DNA of 64,000 bases, taken from assembly GCA_964384255.1 (NCBI GenBank), contig CAYLKH010000001.1, positions 26,463 to 90,462 on the forward strand, in the 5' to 3' direction. The DNA comes from SIG469 sp964384255 (lineage in GTDB: Bacteria > Bacillota > Clostridia > Oscillospirales > Oscillospiraceae). Under the pieces are notes generated by a model that saw nothing but the letters and a program-made list of their open reading frames with translations, was not told the DNA's origin and made no database searches. Position numbers and translations under genes: made by a program. This document shows positions 32,410-40,241 of this stretch, piece after piece; position 1 is the stretch's first letter; every line of letters starts with the position of its first letter.

Positions 32410-34095
32410 TCAGTGATTTCTGGGCATGAAGTGAGCGCCGCCCATAACGGGAGTGTCTTCGGACAGGGCGCTGCCTTCGCCGGTGAAGCTTACGGTACAC
32501 CAGCCGCCGGGAGAATCGGGTACACGGCCGGGGCCGCGAAGTCCCGCAGGAACGGCATCACCGGTGAGGGTGCCGATACCGGCATCACTGGTATAGGTCA
32601 TCTGAGCGCCGTTGACAAGCTCGAGATCAAGGCCGTCGAACTTGCCCACAGCGATGGTGTTGTCCAGAATGACCTTGAATTTGCAGCCACGCTGCAATCC
32701 CATATCGCCGAAAATGACGGAGTTTTTGATGGTCAGGGTGCATTCGCCGATTTCACCGGGGCGCTCCTCGCCATTGATGCAAACCGCCAGAGCCTGACCG
32801 TTGGGGACGATTAGGTTGCAGTGGTCGAGGACGATATCGCAGTAGCCGCCGTCGACTATGATGGCGCTGCCTTCGGTGGCGACCAGAGTGGTGTCCTTCG
32901 CTTCGAACAGAGCCTTGTTGCCAACGCGGAAACGGACGCGCAGAGCGTTCTTGCCCTTGACAACGCAGTCGTCCAGCTTAATGTGGCCGTCGTTGCAGAT
33001 GATGGCGCCTTCGTCGTTAACGGCTTCGAAGTAGCTTTTGCTGAAAACCACGTTGCTGCCGCCGTCGCAGTAGATACCGGCAGAAGCGGGGCCATAGCTG
33101 ACAGCGATGGACTTGCTGCCGTCGATATCGGCACCGGGGTTGTCGGTAGCTACGACAGAGCCGTTGTTGCCGGATGTGGTCATATAGGTGTTGTCCACAT
33201 GGATGGTGCCGAAGCTGGTGTTGTAAACGCCGTGGCCGAAGCTGGCATCGGAGCGGACGATACAGCCGTCAAGGTCGGCATGACCCTTAAATACAGTAAA
33301 TACGCCGTGAGCTGCGTCCAGCTTTTTGTCGCCGGCAACACAGTTGGCAAACATACAGGTGTTTTTCAGGCTGATTTTTGAGCCTTCGCCGGTGGCCAGA
33401 ACAACAGAGTTGACGCCGTTGCTCATGCCGGGACCCGTAAGGCCTTCGGGCTTTTTGTAAGCGCCGTCCACCTTGTCCAGCATACAGCCTTCTACAAATA
33501 TCTCCTTACCGCCGCCTTCAAAAATGACGGATTCGTTTTCGGCGGTGGACTGGATGTAGGAATCCTTAACAGTGCGCCCGGAGATATCGCCGCCGTAGAC
33601 CTTTTCGTCAATAAGCTTCAGACCGTCCCCATCGCCATAAACGGTGGAAGTAAGAACAGCCATATAAGCTTCGGGCATTTCGGTGGGCAGGGGAGGCATT
33701 TCCATAGGCTCGCCGCCGGGCATTCCACCGGGCATTCCGCCACCGGGACCGCCGGGACCACCGGGTCCGCCTGCTGCCTTGGCAGCTTCGGCCCGCTGAC
33801 GCTGCTGCTCGGCATAGGTTTCCAGAATGGTGTCATCGGGGCCGTTGGGGAGCTTGGCTTCGGGAGCCTCGGGATATCCGCAGATGTTGGGGATGCCTTC
33901 GGGCTTCTGCATTTCGCCGCCACCACCAGGACCGCCAGGACCGCCAGGACCACCGGGCATTCCGCCACCGGGACCACCGGGACCACCGGGCATTCCGCCA
34001 CCGGGACCGCCGGGACCACCGGGCATTCCGCCGCCGGGACCGCCGGGACCACCGGGTCCGCCGCCGCCAAACATACTCAGTTCAGACAGTTTCAT
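32410..34095 (-). CDS. Parallel beta-helix protein with N-terminal GGPGG repeats
   Basis: A 561-aa protein without signal peptide. Residues 9-55 are a GGPGGPGG/GGGMPGGPGG tract (MPGGPGGPGGG unit three times), a short linker follows, then a second PGG tract near 105-125. From about 140 to the end are 20-25-residue beta-helix rungs rich in G, N, D and V (SVIFEGGGKEIFVEG, AIICNDGHIKLDDCVVKG, AIIVDGGYCDIVLDHCNL). ATG 34095 has GGAGG eight bases upstream. It shares rung style and the PGG tract with the proteins at 37038 and 45574. The role is unknown; a surface or assembly-forming structural protein, or a polysaccharide-active one, are possibilities. Confidence 0.82.
   Translation of the reverse strand: MKLSELSMFGGGGPGGPGGPGGGMPGGPGGPGGGMPGGPGGPGGGMPGGPGGPGGPGGGGEMQKPEGIPNICGYPEAPEAKLPNGPDDTILETYAEQQRQRAEAAKAAGGPGGPGGPGGGMPGGMPGGEPMEMPPLPTEMPEAYMAVLTSTVYGDGDGLKLIDEKVYGGDISGRTVKDSYIQSTAENESVIFEGGGKEIFVEGCMLDKVDGAYKKPEGLTGPGMSNGVNSVVLATGEGSKISLKNTCMFANCVAGDKKLDAAHGVFTVFKGHADLDGCIVRSDASFGHGVYNTSFGTIHVDNTYMTTSGNNGSVVATDNPGADIDGSKSIAVSYGPASAGIYCDGGSNVVFSKSYFEAVNDEGAIICNDGHIKLDDCVVKGKNALRVRFRVGNKALFEAKDTTLVATEGSAIIVDGGYCDIVLDHCNLIVPNGQALAVCINGEERPGEIGECTLTIKNSVIFGDMGLQRGCKFKVILDNTIAVGKFDGLDLELVNGAQMTYTSDAGIGTLTGDAVPAGLRGPGRVPDSPGGWCTVSFTGEGSALSEDTPVMGGAHFMPRNH
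33713..33775 (-). repeat. Second PGG-coding tandem repeat
   Basis: Nine- and twelve-base units coding GGPGGPGGPGGGMPGGMPGG in the beta-helix gene. Confidence 0.8.
33918..34073 (-). repeat. PGG-coding tandem repeat with 33-bp higher-order unit
   Basis: The sequence encoding MPGGPGGPGGG recurs three times at 33-bp spacing with few silent changes, inside a longer GGPGG run. Such tracts may vary in length between strains. Confidence 0.85.
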
Positions 34096-34157
34096 ATTAT
34101 TGACCTCCAATTCATTTCATTTTCTTCAAATCGCAGTTTACACAGATCGATGGAACA

Positions 34158-34186
34158 ATTATATTGCTAAATAATGGAATAGTCAA
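34158..34186 (-). promoter_or_regulatory. Promoter of the 32.4-kb beta-helix gene
   Basis: Minus strand TTGACT (34186-34181), 17-nt spacer, TATAAT (34163-34158); leader of about 55 nt. Confidence 0.8.
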
Positions 34187-34304
34187 TAATCAACGTGATA
34201 ATTCCCGGGGCAAGCTCCGGTCCGGCCAGTGGTCATCCGGGTCCCGGCCCCAGCTGCTGGCCGGAGGAAATTTGTGGATATTACGCTTTTTTTGCTTATA
34301 TCTA

Positions 34305-34335
34305 TTGACATTACATCTGGTGTATATGCTAATCT
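34305..34335 (+). promoter_or_regulatory. MerR-type promoter with 19-bp spacer
   Basis: TTGACA (34305-34310), 19-nt spacer, TAATCT (34330-34335). The spacer contains TACATCTGGTGTA, an imperfect dyad. Over-long spacers with a central dyad are the hallmark of MerR-controlled promoters, and the next gene is a MerR protein. Confidence 0.75.
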
Positions 34336-34357
34336 AAAGCTGGAAAGGGGGATGACC

Positions 34358-35473
34358 ATGAAGATAAAAGAGGCAGCTGCCATCACCGGACTGGCGGAAC
34401 GCACGATCCGCTTTTATGAAGAAGAGGGGCTGTTTGAACCACGGAAAAAATATTCCAATGGCCGCTACTATCGGGATTATTCCGACGACGATATCCGGGA
34501 CCTGAAAACTCTGGCGACACTGCGTCGGGCGGGATTTACCATGGATGAGATACGTCGGATGCAAAACGAAGACGATGTTATTGGCCCAATACTTACTGAC
34601 CTTGGCCTGAGACTGGAACGCCAGAAGGGATCGGCCGAGGCTATGGCAAAAATAATCGGTTCTGTCACCGGCGCTGATAAGATGGACATCTACCAGCTTT
34701 CCGACAGGATAACATCCGGTATCGAAACCGCTCACGCTCCGGATATCCAGCTCAGGTTTGGCAGGATGGACGGAGTGGACGACGCTCAGCGGGCTGCTGA
34801 ATATGAGCGCTTCGCCAAAAGACGTGACCGAAAAAGGCCAAATATGGCTGCTGTGCTGGCGGTAATTTTTGGCGTTCTTGCGCTGCTGCTTTCTTTCGCG
34901 CTGGCATATGTTATAATGGAGCAGCGATATACCGTTCCGCCCGCAGCGGGGCTTACGGCAGATTGGGAATATCGCGTTGACATGGAAGAGGGCAGCGGCC
35001 TGCTGGAGATATATGGCAAAAAGGATGGAGCGGAAAAGCTTATCTACAGCCAGGAGACTGCTTCGGCTTATGCGAACTTTAATTATTTCGTGGGCAGCAG
35101 CCACCTTTATATCTATCTTGAAGATCGCCTGTTTTCCCTCAATGCCGACGGCAGCGGCTATCACAGGATATATTCAAAAAGCGGCAGCACGGCGGTGATA
35201 CTGGGAGAATTTGGCCAGAATCTGGTGTTTTATGGCCCCAGCGGCTATGGAAAAAGCCTTATGTACGTTCCTATTGAGGGCGGTCGGGTCAAAAAGCTGC
35301 TAAACGGCATTAACGGTCAGGTCACGGTGACGAATGACACTGTGTTTGCTCTTGTGAGCGGCAGGGGATATTATGCCGTTGATTTATACAGCCTTGAAAA
35401 GCAGGCGCTGGGCCGCAGAGATCAACAATTGAACGATATTATCAACGACTATTTTCAGGAGGTCGAGCCATGA
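34358..35473 (+). CDS. Membrane-tethered MerR-family regulator with extracytoplasmic domain
   Basis: A 371-aa one-component regulator. The MerR winged helix is residues 1-70 (MKIKEAAAITGLAERTIRFY, then YRDYSDDDIRDLKTLATLRR), a coiled linker follows, a TM segment lies near residues 162-187 (AAVLAVIFGVLALLLSFAL), and an outer domain of about 180 residues with repeated beta strands (LYIYLEDRLFSLNADGSGYH, SLMYVPIEGGRVKKLL) resembles a DUF5050-like propeller. ATG 34358 is chosen because GGGGG lies seven bases upstream. It overlaps the next small gene by ATGA. It may sense an envelope signal and regulate itself and its neighbours. Confidence 0.85.
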   Translation: MKIKEAAAITGLAERTIRFYEEEGLFEPRKKYSNGRYYRDYSDDDIRDLKTLATLRRAGFTMDEIRRMQNEDDVIGPILTDLGLRLERQKGSAEAMAKIIGSVTGADKMDIYQLSDRITSGIETAHAPDIQLRFGRMDGVDDAQRAAEYERFAKRRDRKRPNMAAVLAVIFGVLALLLSFALAYVIMEQRYTVPPAAGLTADWEYRVDMEEGSGLLEIYGKKDGAEKLIYSQETASAYANFNYFVGSSHLYIYLEDRLFSLNADGSGYHRIYSKSGSTAVILGEFGQNLVFYGPSGYGKSLMYVPIEGGRVKKLLNGINGQVTVTNDTVFALVSGRGYYAVDLYSLEKQALGRRDQQLNDIINDYFQEVEP

Positions 35474-35694
35474 ACTTGAATATGAACAATAACTATCAGC
35501 AGTCTCCCAACCAGCCCCATATCAATTATGACGCTGTTGACAAGCTCCAGATGCAGCAGGTGCAGCAGGCTATGGAGTCAAACAGCTTTGGCAAAACCCG
35601 GGCGCGCAAAAAAAGCGGAAACGACTGGAAAACGCTGGTTATCGCCATAGGCATTGTGGCGGTTATAGTCCTGGGGATAATAATTCTGCTGTAA
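35470..35694 (+). CDS. Small tail-anchored membrane protein, Asn/Gln-rich
   Basis: A 74-aa protein. A polar N-terminus rich in Asn, Gln and Met is followed by a basic stretch (KTRARKKSGNDWK) and one C-terminal TM helix (TLVIAIGIVAVIVLGIIILL), so the N-terminus faces the cytoplasm by the positive-inside rule. Its ATG overlaps the MerR stop (ATGA), so it is translated together with the regulator and may be its partner or anti-regulator (inference). No family recognised. A terminator follows at 35701. Confidence 0.8.
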   Translation: MNLNMNNNYQQSPNQPHINYDAVDKLQMQQVQQAMESNSFGKTRARKKSGNDWKTLVIAIGIVAVIVLGIIILL

Positions 35695-35700
35695 ATAGCG

Positions 35701-35749
35701 GCAGCGTGCCGAAAACCATCAGCTGATGGCTCCGGCACGCTGCTTTTTT
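35701..35749 (+). terminator. Terminator of the MerR operon
   Basis: GCAGCGTGCCG and CGGCACGCTGC with an inner CATCAGCTGATG palindrome, followed by TTTTTT. Confidence 0.88.
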
Positions 35750-35757
35750 GCGGCCAT

Positions 35758-36159
35758 TTATCTTGCGGCGGTGCCGCCGGTGGTGCCTTCGTTGCCAACA
35801 TGGCCGTCGCTGTCGCTGACAACGCCGTCGTGAGCATCGTTGCCCTTTTCTGCGCCGTCAATGGCTCCGTCCACAGCGCCCTCAACAGCTCCGGCAACTC
35901 CACCAACAACTCCGTCGACTGCGTCGCCTATGGCGGTCCCGGTGTCGGTCCTGTCGTTTGTGTCAGGAGTGGTTACATTGTCGTCGGCAGGATCGTTGTC
36001 AGCGGGGGTAGTCACGGTGACAGAGGGGGATGGGCTTGCGCTTTCCGATACCTGGGGAGATACGGTGGTGTCGGATCCTTCTTTTTCTTTGCCTGTACAG
36101 GCTGAAAAACCGCACATCATCATGGCGGCAATAATCAGAACTGCGGTGGTTCTTTTCAT
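35758..36159 (-). CDS. Small Thr/Asp-rich lipoprotein
   Basis: A 133-aa secreted lipoprotein with signal peptide MKRTTAVLIIAAMMMCGFSAC (in two parts: basic start, then lipobox FSAC, Cys21). The mature part is low-complexity, Ser/Thr/Pro then Asp/Asn, then an Ala/Gly/Val stretch (AIGDAVDGVVGGVAGAVEGA) that could form an amphipathic helix. No known domain. It converges with the MerR operon. Function unknown. Confidence 0.7.
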   Translation of the reverse strand: MKRTTAVLIIAAMMMCGFSACTGKEKEGSDTTVSPQVSESASPSPSVTVTTPADNDPADDNVTTPDTNDRTDTGTAIGDAVDGVVGGVAGAVEGAVDGAIDGAEKGNDAHDGVVSDSDGHVGNEGTTGGTAAR

Positions 36160-36395
36160 TATTGATTCCTCCGGTCGATCTTGTTCGGCAGCTGCCGGTC
36201 AGGCGGTGGTCAGATCCCAGCCGGAGCTGTCCATAATCCTGACCCGCAGTTGCCCTGTGAAAAGTATTATTAGCAGTTATTTAAAAAATATAAAAAACCT
36301 CTTGCAATTTATTTAAAATGTGCTAATATAAAAAACAGGAATGATTCTTATTTTTGAAATAAACTAAAAATCTGTACTTTTATGGAGGAAACAAT

Positions 36396-36929
36396 ATGGA
36401 ACTTAAAGGCAGCAAAACCGAAGCCAATCTGCTTTTTGCATTTGCAGGCGAATCTCAGGCCAGAAATAAATACACTTACTTTGCTTCCGTCGCTAAAAAA
36501 GAGGGCTATGAGCAGATAGCCGCCATTTTCCAGGAAACTGCCGACAACGAAAAAGAACACGCAAAACTGTGGTTCAAGCAGCTGGGCGGCATCGGCGACA
36601 CCCGTGCCAACCTCATCGCCGCCGCCGAGGGCGAAAACGAAGAATGGACTTCCATGTATAAAGAATTTGCCGAGGTCGCCAAAGAAGAGGGCTTTGACCA
36701 CATCGCTTATCTGTTTTCCGAGGTGGGCAAGATCGAAAAGCACCACGAAGAACGCTATCTGAAACTGGTCGCCAACCTGGACGACGAACTGGTGTTCGCC
36801 CGCGGCGAAGAGCAGATCTGGATCTGCCGCAACTGTGGCCATATCGTCAAGGGCGCTTCCGCACCCAGGATGTGTCCCGTCTGCGCTCATCCCCAGTCTT
36901 ATTTTGAACTTTACAGCTCAAATTATTAA
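36396..36929 (+). CDS. rbr: Rubrerythrin
   Basis: A 177-aa cytoplasmic non-heme iron protein that reduces hydrogen peroxide in anaerobes. The ferritin-like diiron domain has GESQARNKYTYFA, ETADNEKEHAKLW and SEVGKIEKHHEERY; the C-terminal rubredoxin-like zinc/iron ribbon is CRNCGHIV...CPVCAHP. GGAGG precedes the ATG. The AT-rich upstream region (TTGCAA with TAATAT near 36304-36340) probably holds the promoter. It is a single gene between two strong hairpins. Confidence 0.95.
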   Translation: MELKGSKTEANLLFAFAGESQARNKYTYFASVAKKEGYEQIAAIFQETADNEKEHAKLWFKQLGGIGDTRANLIAAAEGENEEWTSMYKEFAEVAKEEGFDHIAYLFSEVGKIEKHHEERYLKLVANLDDELVFARGEEQIWICRNCGHIVKGASAPRMCPVCAHPQSYFELYSSNY

Positions 36930-36943
36930 TTTATCAAACCTTT

Positions 36944-36979
36944 AAGGGCCGCGAGCTAAACTGCTCGCGGCCCTTTTGG
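36944..36979 (+). terminator. Terminator of rubrerythrin
   Basis: AAGGGCCGCGAG and CTCGCGGCCCTT with an 8-nt loop, then TTGG. Confidence 0.8.
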
Positions 36980-37037
36980 CGTGATTTATGAATCGTGTTG
37001 TCGGCTGGCGGATGAGTTATCCGGCCACCGGGGCGGA

Positions 37038-39152
37038 TCAGCCCTTAACGAGGATCTTGCCGGTGTATACCCTGCCGGGTTCCACAGCGACTTCAGCGCC
37101 GTCCATCAGGACAGTACCCTTGATGGCGCAGCCGGCTTCTACTTCCAGCCTGCTGATAAAGCTGTCGCCAACAGGAGTCCAGACGGAACCGTTCTTCAAT
37201 GATACCCAAACGCCGTTGTTTACGGTGGGAGATGGGGTGTTGCTCAGGTTGCCCAGAAGGGTGGCATCGGCAGAAACGATGTGGCCTTCGTCAGCGGTGA
37301 GCTTTTCGGTGCCGATAACGATGGTCTTGCCGTTGGCGTCCAGCTCGGGAGTGAATGCCCAGGCAGGCTCAGCCATCATCATGGGCATCATGCCGCCCAT
37401 ATCAGGCATACCGCCCATATCAGGCATACCACCCATATCGGGACCGCCGGGGCCGCCGGGCATACCGCCGCCGGGAGCGCCGCCGCCCATGCCGGGCATC
37501 TTGCTCTTGGGTTTTTCCCAGGTACCCCTGATCTCGTAGCCATCAGCGTTGATGGCGATAGCGCCGTATTCGTTGTCGGCCTTGGCGGTGAAGAAGGAGT
37601 ATTCGTCGTGCAGTGCGGTGGAGGAGGAGCAGGCGCCTTCGATCTCGCAGTTGTCGAAGCTGAGAATGAGGTTCTGACCCCACCATTTCATGCCTTCGCC
37701 TTCGGTCTCGACGGTGATGCTGTTGAAGAAATTGCCCTTAAGAGCGGTCTCGCCCCTGCAGTCCTTGAAGCTGGCCTGAACGTCGCCAATAAAGCCGTTG
37801 ACATCGAACTTGCGGAAGAAGCTCTGGTTTCTCAGATTGTAGTCATAGGGGTTATACTTGGGATCGGCTTCCACGGGAGCGGAAGTATCCATTTTTTCCT
37901 TGAAAGCGGAGCTGCCCATGCCGGGGTCGTCGCAGACCATCAGCTGAACGATAACGCCCTTTTCGGAATTGAATTTGCTGTTTACGACTTCGATAACAGG
38001 AACGCAGGCCTTGACCAGGAAAGCAGCGCCGTAGGTATTGAAGGTAGAGTCCTTGACCTCGGTAATGCCGCAGGGAGCGAACTGGCCTTCGGTGCCGGGT
38101 ACCCAGCGGACGTTGCCGGTCTTGTGGTACATAACGCCGTACTTGGTGGTGACGTTGCAGCCGTCGTACCAGCCTGCGCTGGCGTGTTCGTTGGCCACAA
38201 CGGCGGCGTAGGTCATGCCGTACTTTTTGGTGCTGTAGTTATAGTCAACACCGGTATCCTTTAAACCGGCCTTGAGAGCCTTGAAGGCATCGGAATCAGC
38301 GGCGTTGCCTACGGTGCAGCCGTAGAATTTGTTAAAGCAGCCGCCGATGGAATAGGTGGCGTAGCAGCTGGGGTCGGGGGTGCTGTCGGTAGTAACGTCG
38401 ATAACGCTGCCGCGAACGTTCATGTCGATGGAATATGCGCCCCAGTTAACGGTGTCGCCGGTGTCGTCGACAGACAGAACGCCCCAACCATCGGACAGAA
38501 GGATATCGTTTTCGTAGTTAACGGTAGAGTAGCCGTCGCACATGGTGGCTCTGGCATGACCGTTGGCGCTGATACCCAGCATCCAGGGGCAGCTGGACAT
38601 ACCTTCGGCAAAGGATTCGTGCCTGGAGCCGTCGGCACGGACGAAGGAGTTCTTAACGGTAACGTTCAGCTTGTCTTCAGCCTTGGTGCCACCGGCAAAA
38701 ACGCCGTGACGGACAGCACCGGATGCATCGAAAACATAGCCGTCGGCCACAACGTTGGATTTGCCATAGCAGGCAATACCTGCGCCAAAGCCCTTAAAGT
38801 CGTTGCCGCCGGAGCCGTGGGCGGTCATGGTAAGGCCGCTTACGGTGTAGTCGGTGTCGTTGATCATAACGCCGTTGAAGTGCCGGTTTTCGGATTTGAT
38901 AACGCCGCCTTCCAGCTTTGCGCCATCGAAGGAGCCGCCGCTGATGGCGGCGGTAACGGACTGGGACTCGGATACCTTGCCGCCGTCGATAAACAGGGCG
39001 GTGCGATAGTCGGCGCTGCCTTTGGTCATGCCGCCGTTATACAGGCCGGTTTCGGGAGCGATAGCTCCGGTTTCGTACAAAACGGCGCCAGCGGTGCCTT
39101 CGGGGACCTCAACGCCGTCTTTAAGCCAGGTGCTGAGCTTTTTAACATCCAT
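37038..39152 (-). CDS. Large parallel beta-helix protein with C-terminal PGG/MGG repeats
   Basis: A 704-aa protein without signal peptide or TM helix. Residues about 30-540 are beta-helix rungs (GSFDGAKLEGGVIKSENRHF, LNVTVKNSFVRADGS, WGVLSVDDTGDTVNW, GITEVKDSTFNTYGAAFLVK). A tract MPGMGGGAPGGGMPGGPGG with repeated PDMGGM follows at about 549-590, then a C-terminal beta domain ending GRVYTGKILVKG. The stretch GWGVLSVDDTGD matches SWAALSTDAGGD in the 45574 protein, so the two are paralogues. It starts at ATG 39152 with AAAGGA upstream and has a consensus promoter. Unknown function. Confidence 0.82.
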   Translation of the reverse strand: MDVKKLSTWLKDGVEVPEGTAGAVLYETGAIAPETGLYNGGMTKGSADYRTALFIDGGKVSESQSVTAAISGGSFDGAKLEGGVIKSENRHFNGVMINDTDYTVSGLTMTAHGSGGNDFKGFGAGIACYGKSNVVADGYVFDASGAVRHGVFAGGTKAEDKLNVTVKNSFVRADGSRHESFAEGMSSCPWMLGISANGHARATMCDGYSTVNYENDILLSDGWGVLSVDDTGDTVNWGAYSIDMNVRGSVIDVTTDSTPDPSCYATYSIGGCFNKFYGCTVGNAADSDAFKALKAGLKDTGVDYNYSTKKYGMTYAAVVANEHASAGWYDGCNVTTKYGVMYHKTGNVRWVPGTEGQFAPCGITEVKDSTFNTYGAAFLVKACVPVIEVVNSKFNSEKGVIVQLMVCDDPGMGSSAFKEKMDTSAPVEADPKYNPYDYNLRNQSFFRKFDVNGFIGDVQASFKDCRGETALKGNFFNSITVETEGEGMKWWGQNLILSFDNCEIEGACSSSTALHDEYSFFTAKADNEYGAIAINADGYEIRGTWEKPKSKMPGMGGGAPGGGMPGGPGGPDMGGMPDMGGMPDMGGMMPMMMAEPAWAFTPELDANGKTIVIGTEKLTADEGHIVSADATLLGNLSNTPSPTVNNGVWVSLKNGSVWTPVGDSFISRLEVEAGCAIKGTVLMDGAEVAVEPGRVYTGKILVKG
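37372..37502 (-). repeat. MGG/PGG-coding repeat
   Basis: An 18-bp unit coding PDMGGM occurs three times (around 37390-37440), followed by PGGPGG units, inside the beta-helix gene. Confidence 0.8.
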
Positions 39153-39199
39153 GGTTTGTGGTTCCTTTCATTTTCGTATTGTTTAGTATTCTGACAATA

Positions 39200-39228
39200 A
39201 TTGTATGACAAACCAAAACTGATGTCAA
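39200..39228 (-). promoter_or_regulatory. Promoter of the 37-kb beta-helix gene
   Basis: Minus strand TTGACA (39228-39223), 17-nt spacer, TACAAT (39205-39200). Confidence 0.8.
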
Positions 39229-39254
39229 GCAAATGGCCGCAATTGTTGAAGGCG

Positions 39255-40058
39255 CTACTTTCCGATGGTTATGGTCAGCACCAGAGCGTCGTCGGTTTCA
39301 CTGCGCTGCATATGGGCGCATATGCCTGCATCCTGCATGGTCCGCAGATTATTCTTGACAGAGTTGAGAAAGAATCTTACGTCCTTCAATAGCAGGGTGC
39401 GGGTCTGGCCGGGGGATTTTTCTGCCGATGGGGCAAGCAGCGAATCGATATATTGCTCGGTTTTGGCGACAGTCAGGTCGTTGGCGATAACATATTGCAG
39501 CGCCTGCCAGCGGTCAGCTTCGTCATCGATGCGAAGCAGCGCCCTTGCATGGCGCTCGGAAAGCCCGCTTTCCCGCATGGCCTGCAATATCCGGGGCGAA
39601 TGCTTAAGCAGCCTGAGCTTGTTGGCAACGGCAGACTGGGAACGGCCTACTTTGGCGGCGGCCTGCTCCTGACTCAGGCCATATAGCTTCATCAGTCGGG
39701 CCAGCCCCTGAGCCTCCTCGATAAAATCCAGATCCCTGCGTTGAAGATTTTCCACCAGGGCGATCATGCCGGACTGCTGACTGTCCACCGACAGCACGAT
39801 ACATGGGACATCGCTCAATCCGGCCAGAGCGGCGGCCCTGAGCCTGCGCTCCCCGGCCACCAGCTCATAACCTCCGGACCTTTTTCTTACCGAAAGGGGC
39901 TGGATGATGCCATAGCTTTTGATGCTGTTGGCCAGCTCCTCCAGGGCCTGACGTTCAAAAATCTTTCGGGGCTGATCCGGATTGGGAGATATGTCCCTGA
40001 TGGGGATATAAACCACGCGATTGTTTTCAAAAAAAGTTCGTCTTCTGAAAGGTTCCAT
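39255..40058 (-). CDS. ParB/Noc-family DNA-binding protein
   Basis: A 267-aa protein. The ParB N-terminal CTPase domain has IPIRDISPNPDQPRKIF, VAGERRLRAA and LVENLQRRDLDFIEEA; the central HTH is YGLSQEQAAAKVGRSQSAVANKL, in two parts; and SGLSERHARALL follows. The C-terminus is not the usual ParB dimer domain. No parA is next to it, which fits a Noc-like nucleoid-occlusion protein or a second ParB. ATG 40058 has GAGG eight bases upstream. No parS or Noc site was seen nearby. Confidence 0.85.
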   Translation of the reverse strand: MEPFRRRTFFENNRVVYIPIRDISPNPDQPRKIFERQALEELANSIKSYGIIQPLSVRKRSGGYELVAGERRLRAAALAGLSDVPCIVLSVDSQQSGMIALVENLQRRDLDFIEEAQGLARLMKLYGLSQEQAAAKVGRSQSAVANKLRLLKHSPRILQAMRESGLSERHARALLRIDDEADRWQALQYVIANDLTVAKTEQYIDSLLAPSAEKSPGQTRTLLLKDVRFFLNSVKNNLRTMQDAGICAHMQRSETDDALVLTITIGK

Positions 40059-40170
40059 TTGCTCCACCTCGAAATGTAAATAATTTCCATATTATGTATA
40101 CCTATTGTACACCCGGGACCCGGTGGATAATAGTGAAAGCTGTCGGGGGCCCGGCCTTTGCAAATTATGG

Positions 40171-40199
40171 TTGAAACCGGCCCGATGTTGCGATATTAT
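40171..40199 (+). promoter_or_regulatory. Promoter of the GH3 gene
   Basis: TTGAAA (40171-40176), 17-nt spacer, TATTAT (40194-40199). Confidence 0.65.
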
Positions 40200-40241
40200 A
40201 TATTGTAAGAAAACATAAATTTCATTGAAGGCGGAAATAAT

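Noticed and set aside
33713..34073. Regular short repeats that might be a CRISPR array
   Set aside because: Units are 9-33 bp, in frame, without spacers, and code for PGG.
34183..34260. GC-rich imperfect hairpin CTCCGG..CCGGAG upstream of the MerR promoter
   Set aside because: Stem is interrupted and lies between divergent promoters without a T run; not convincing as a terminator or operator.
36300..36395. Possible PerR box before rubrerythrin
   Set aside because: The AT-rich ATGATTCTTATTTTTGAAAT is only loosely like the consensus, too weak to list.
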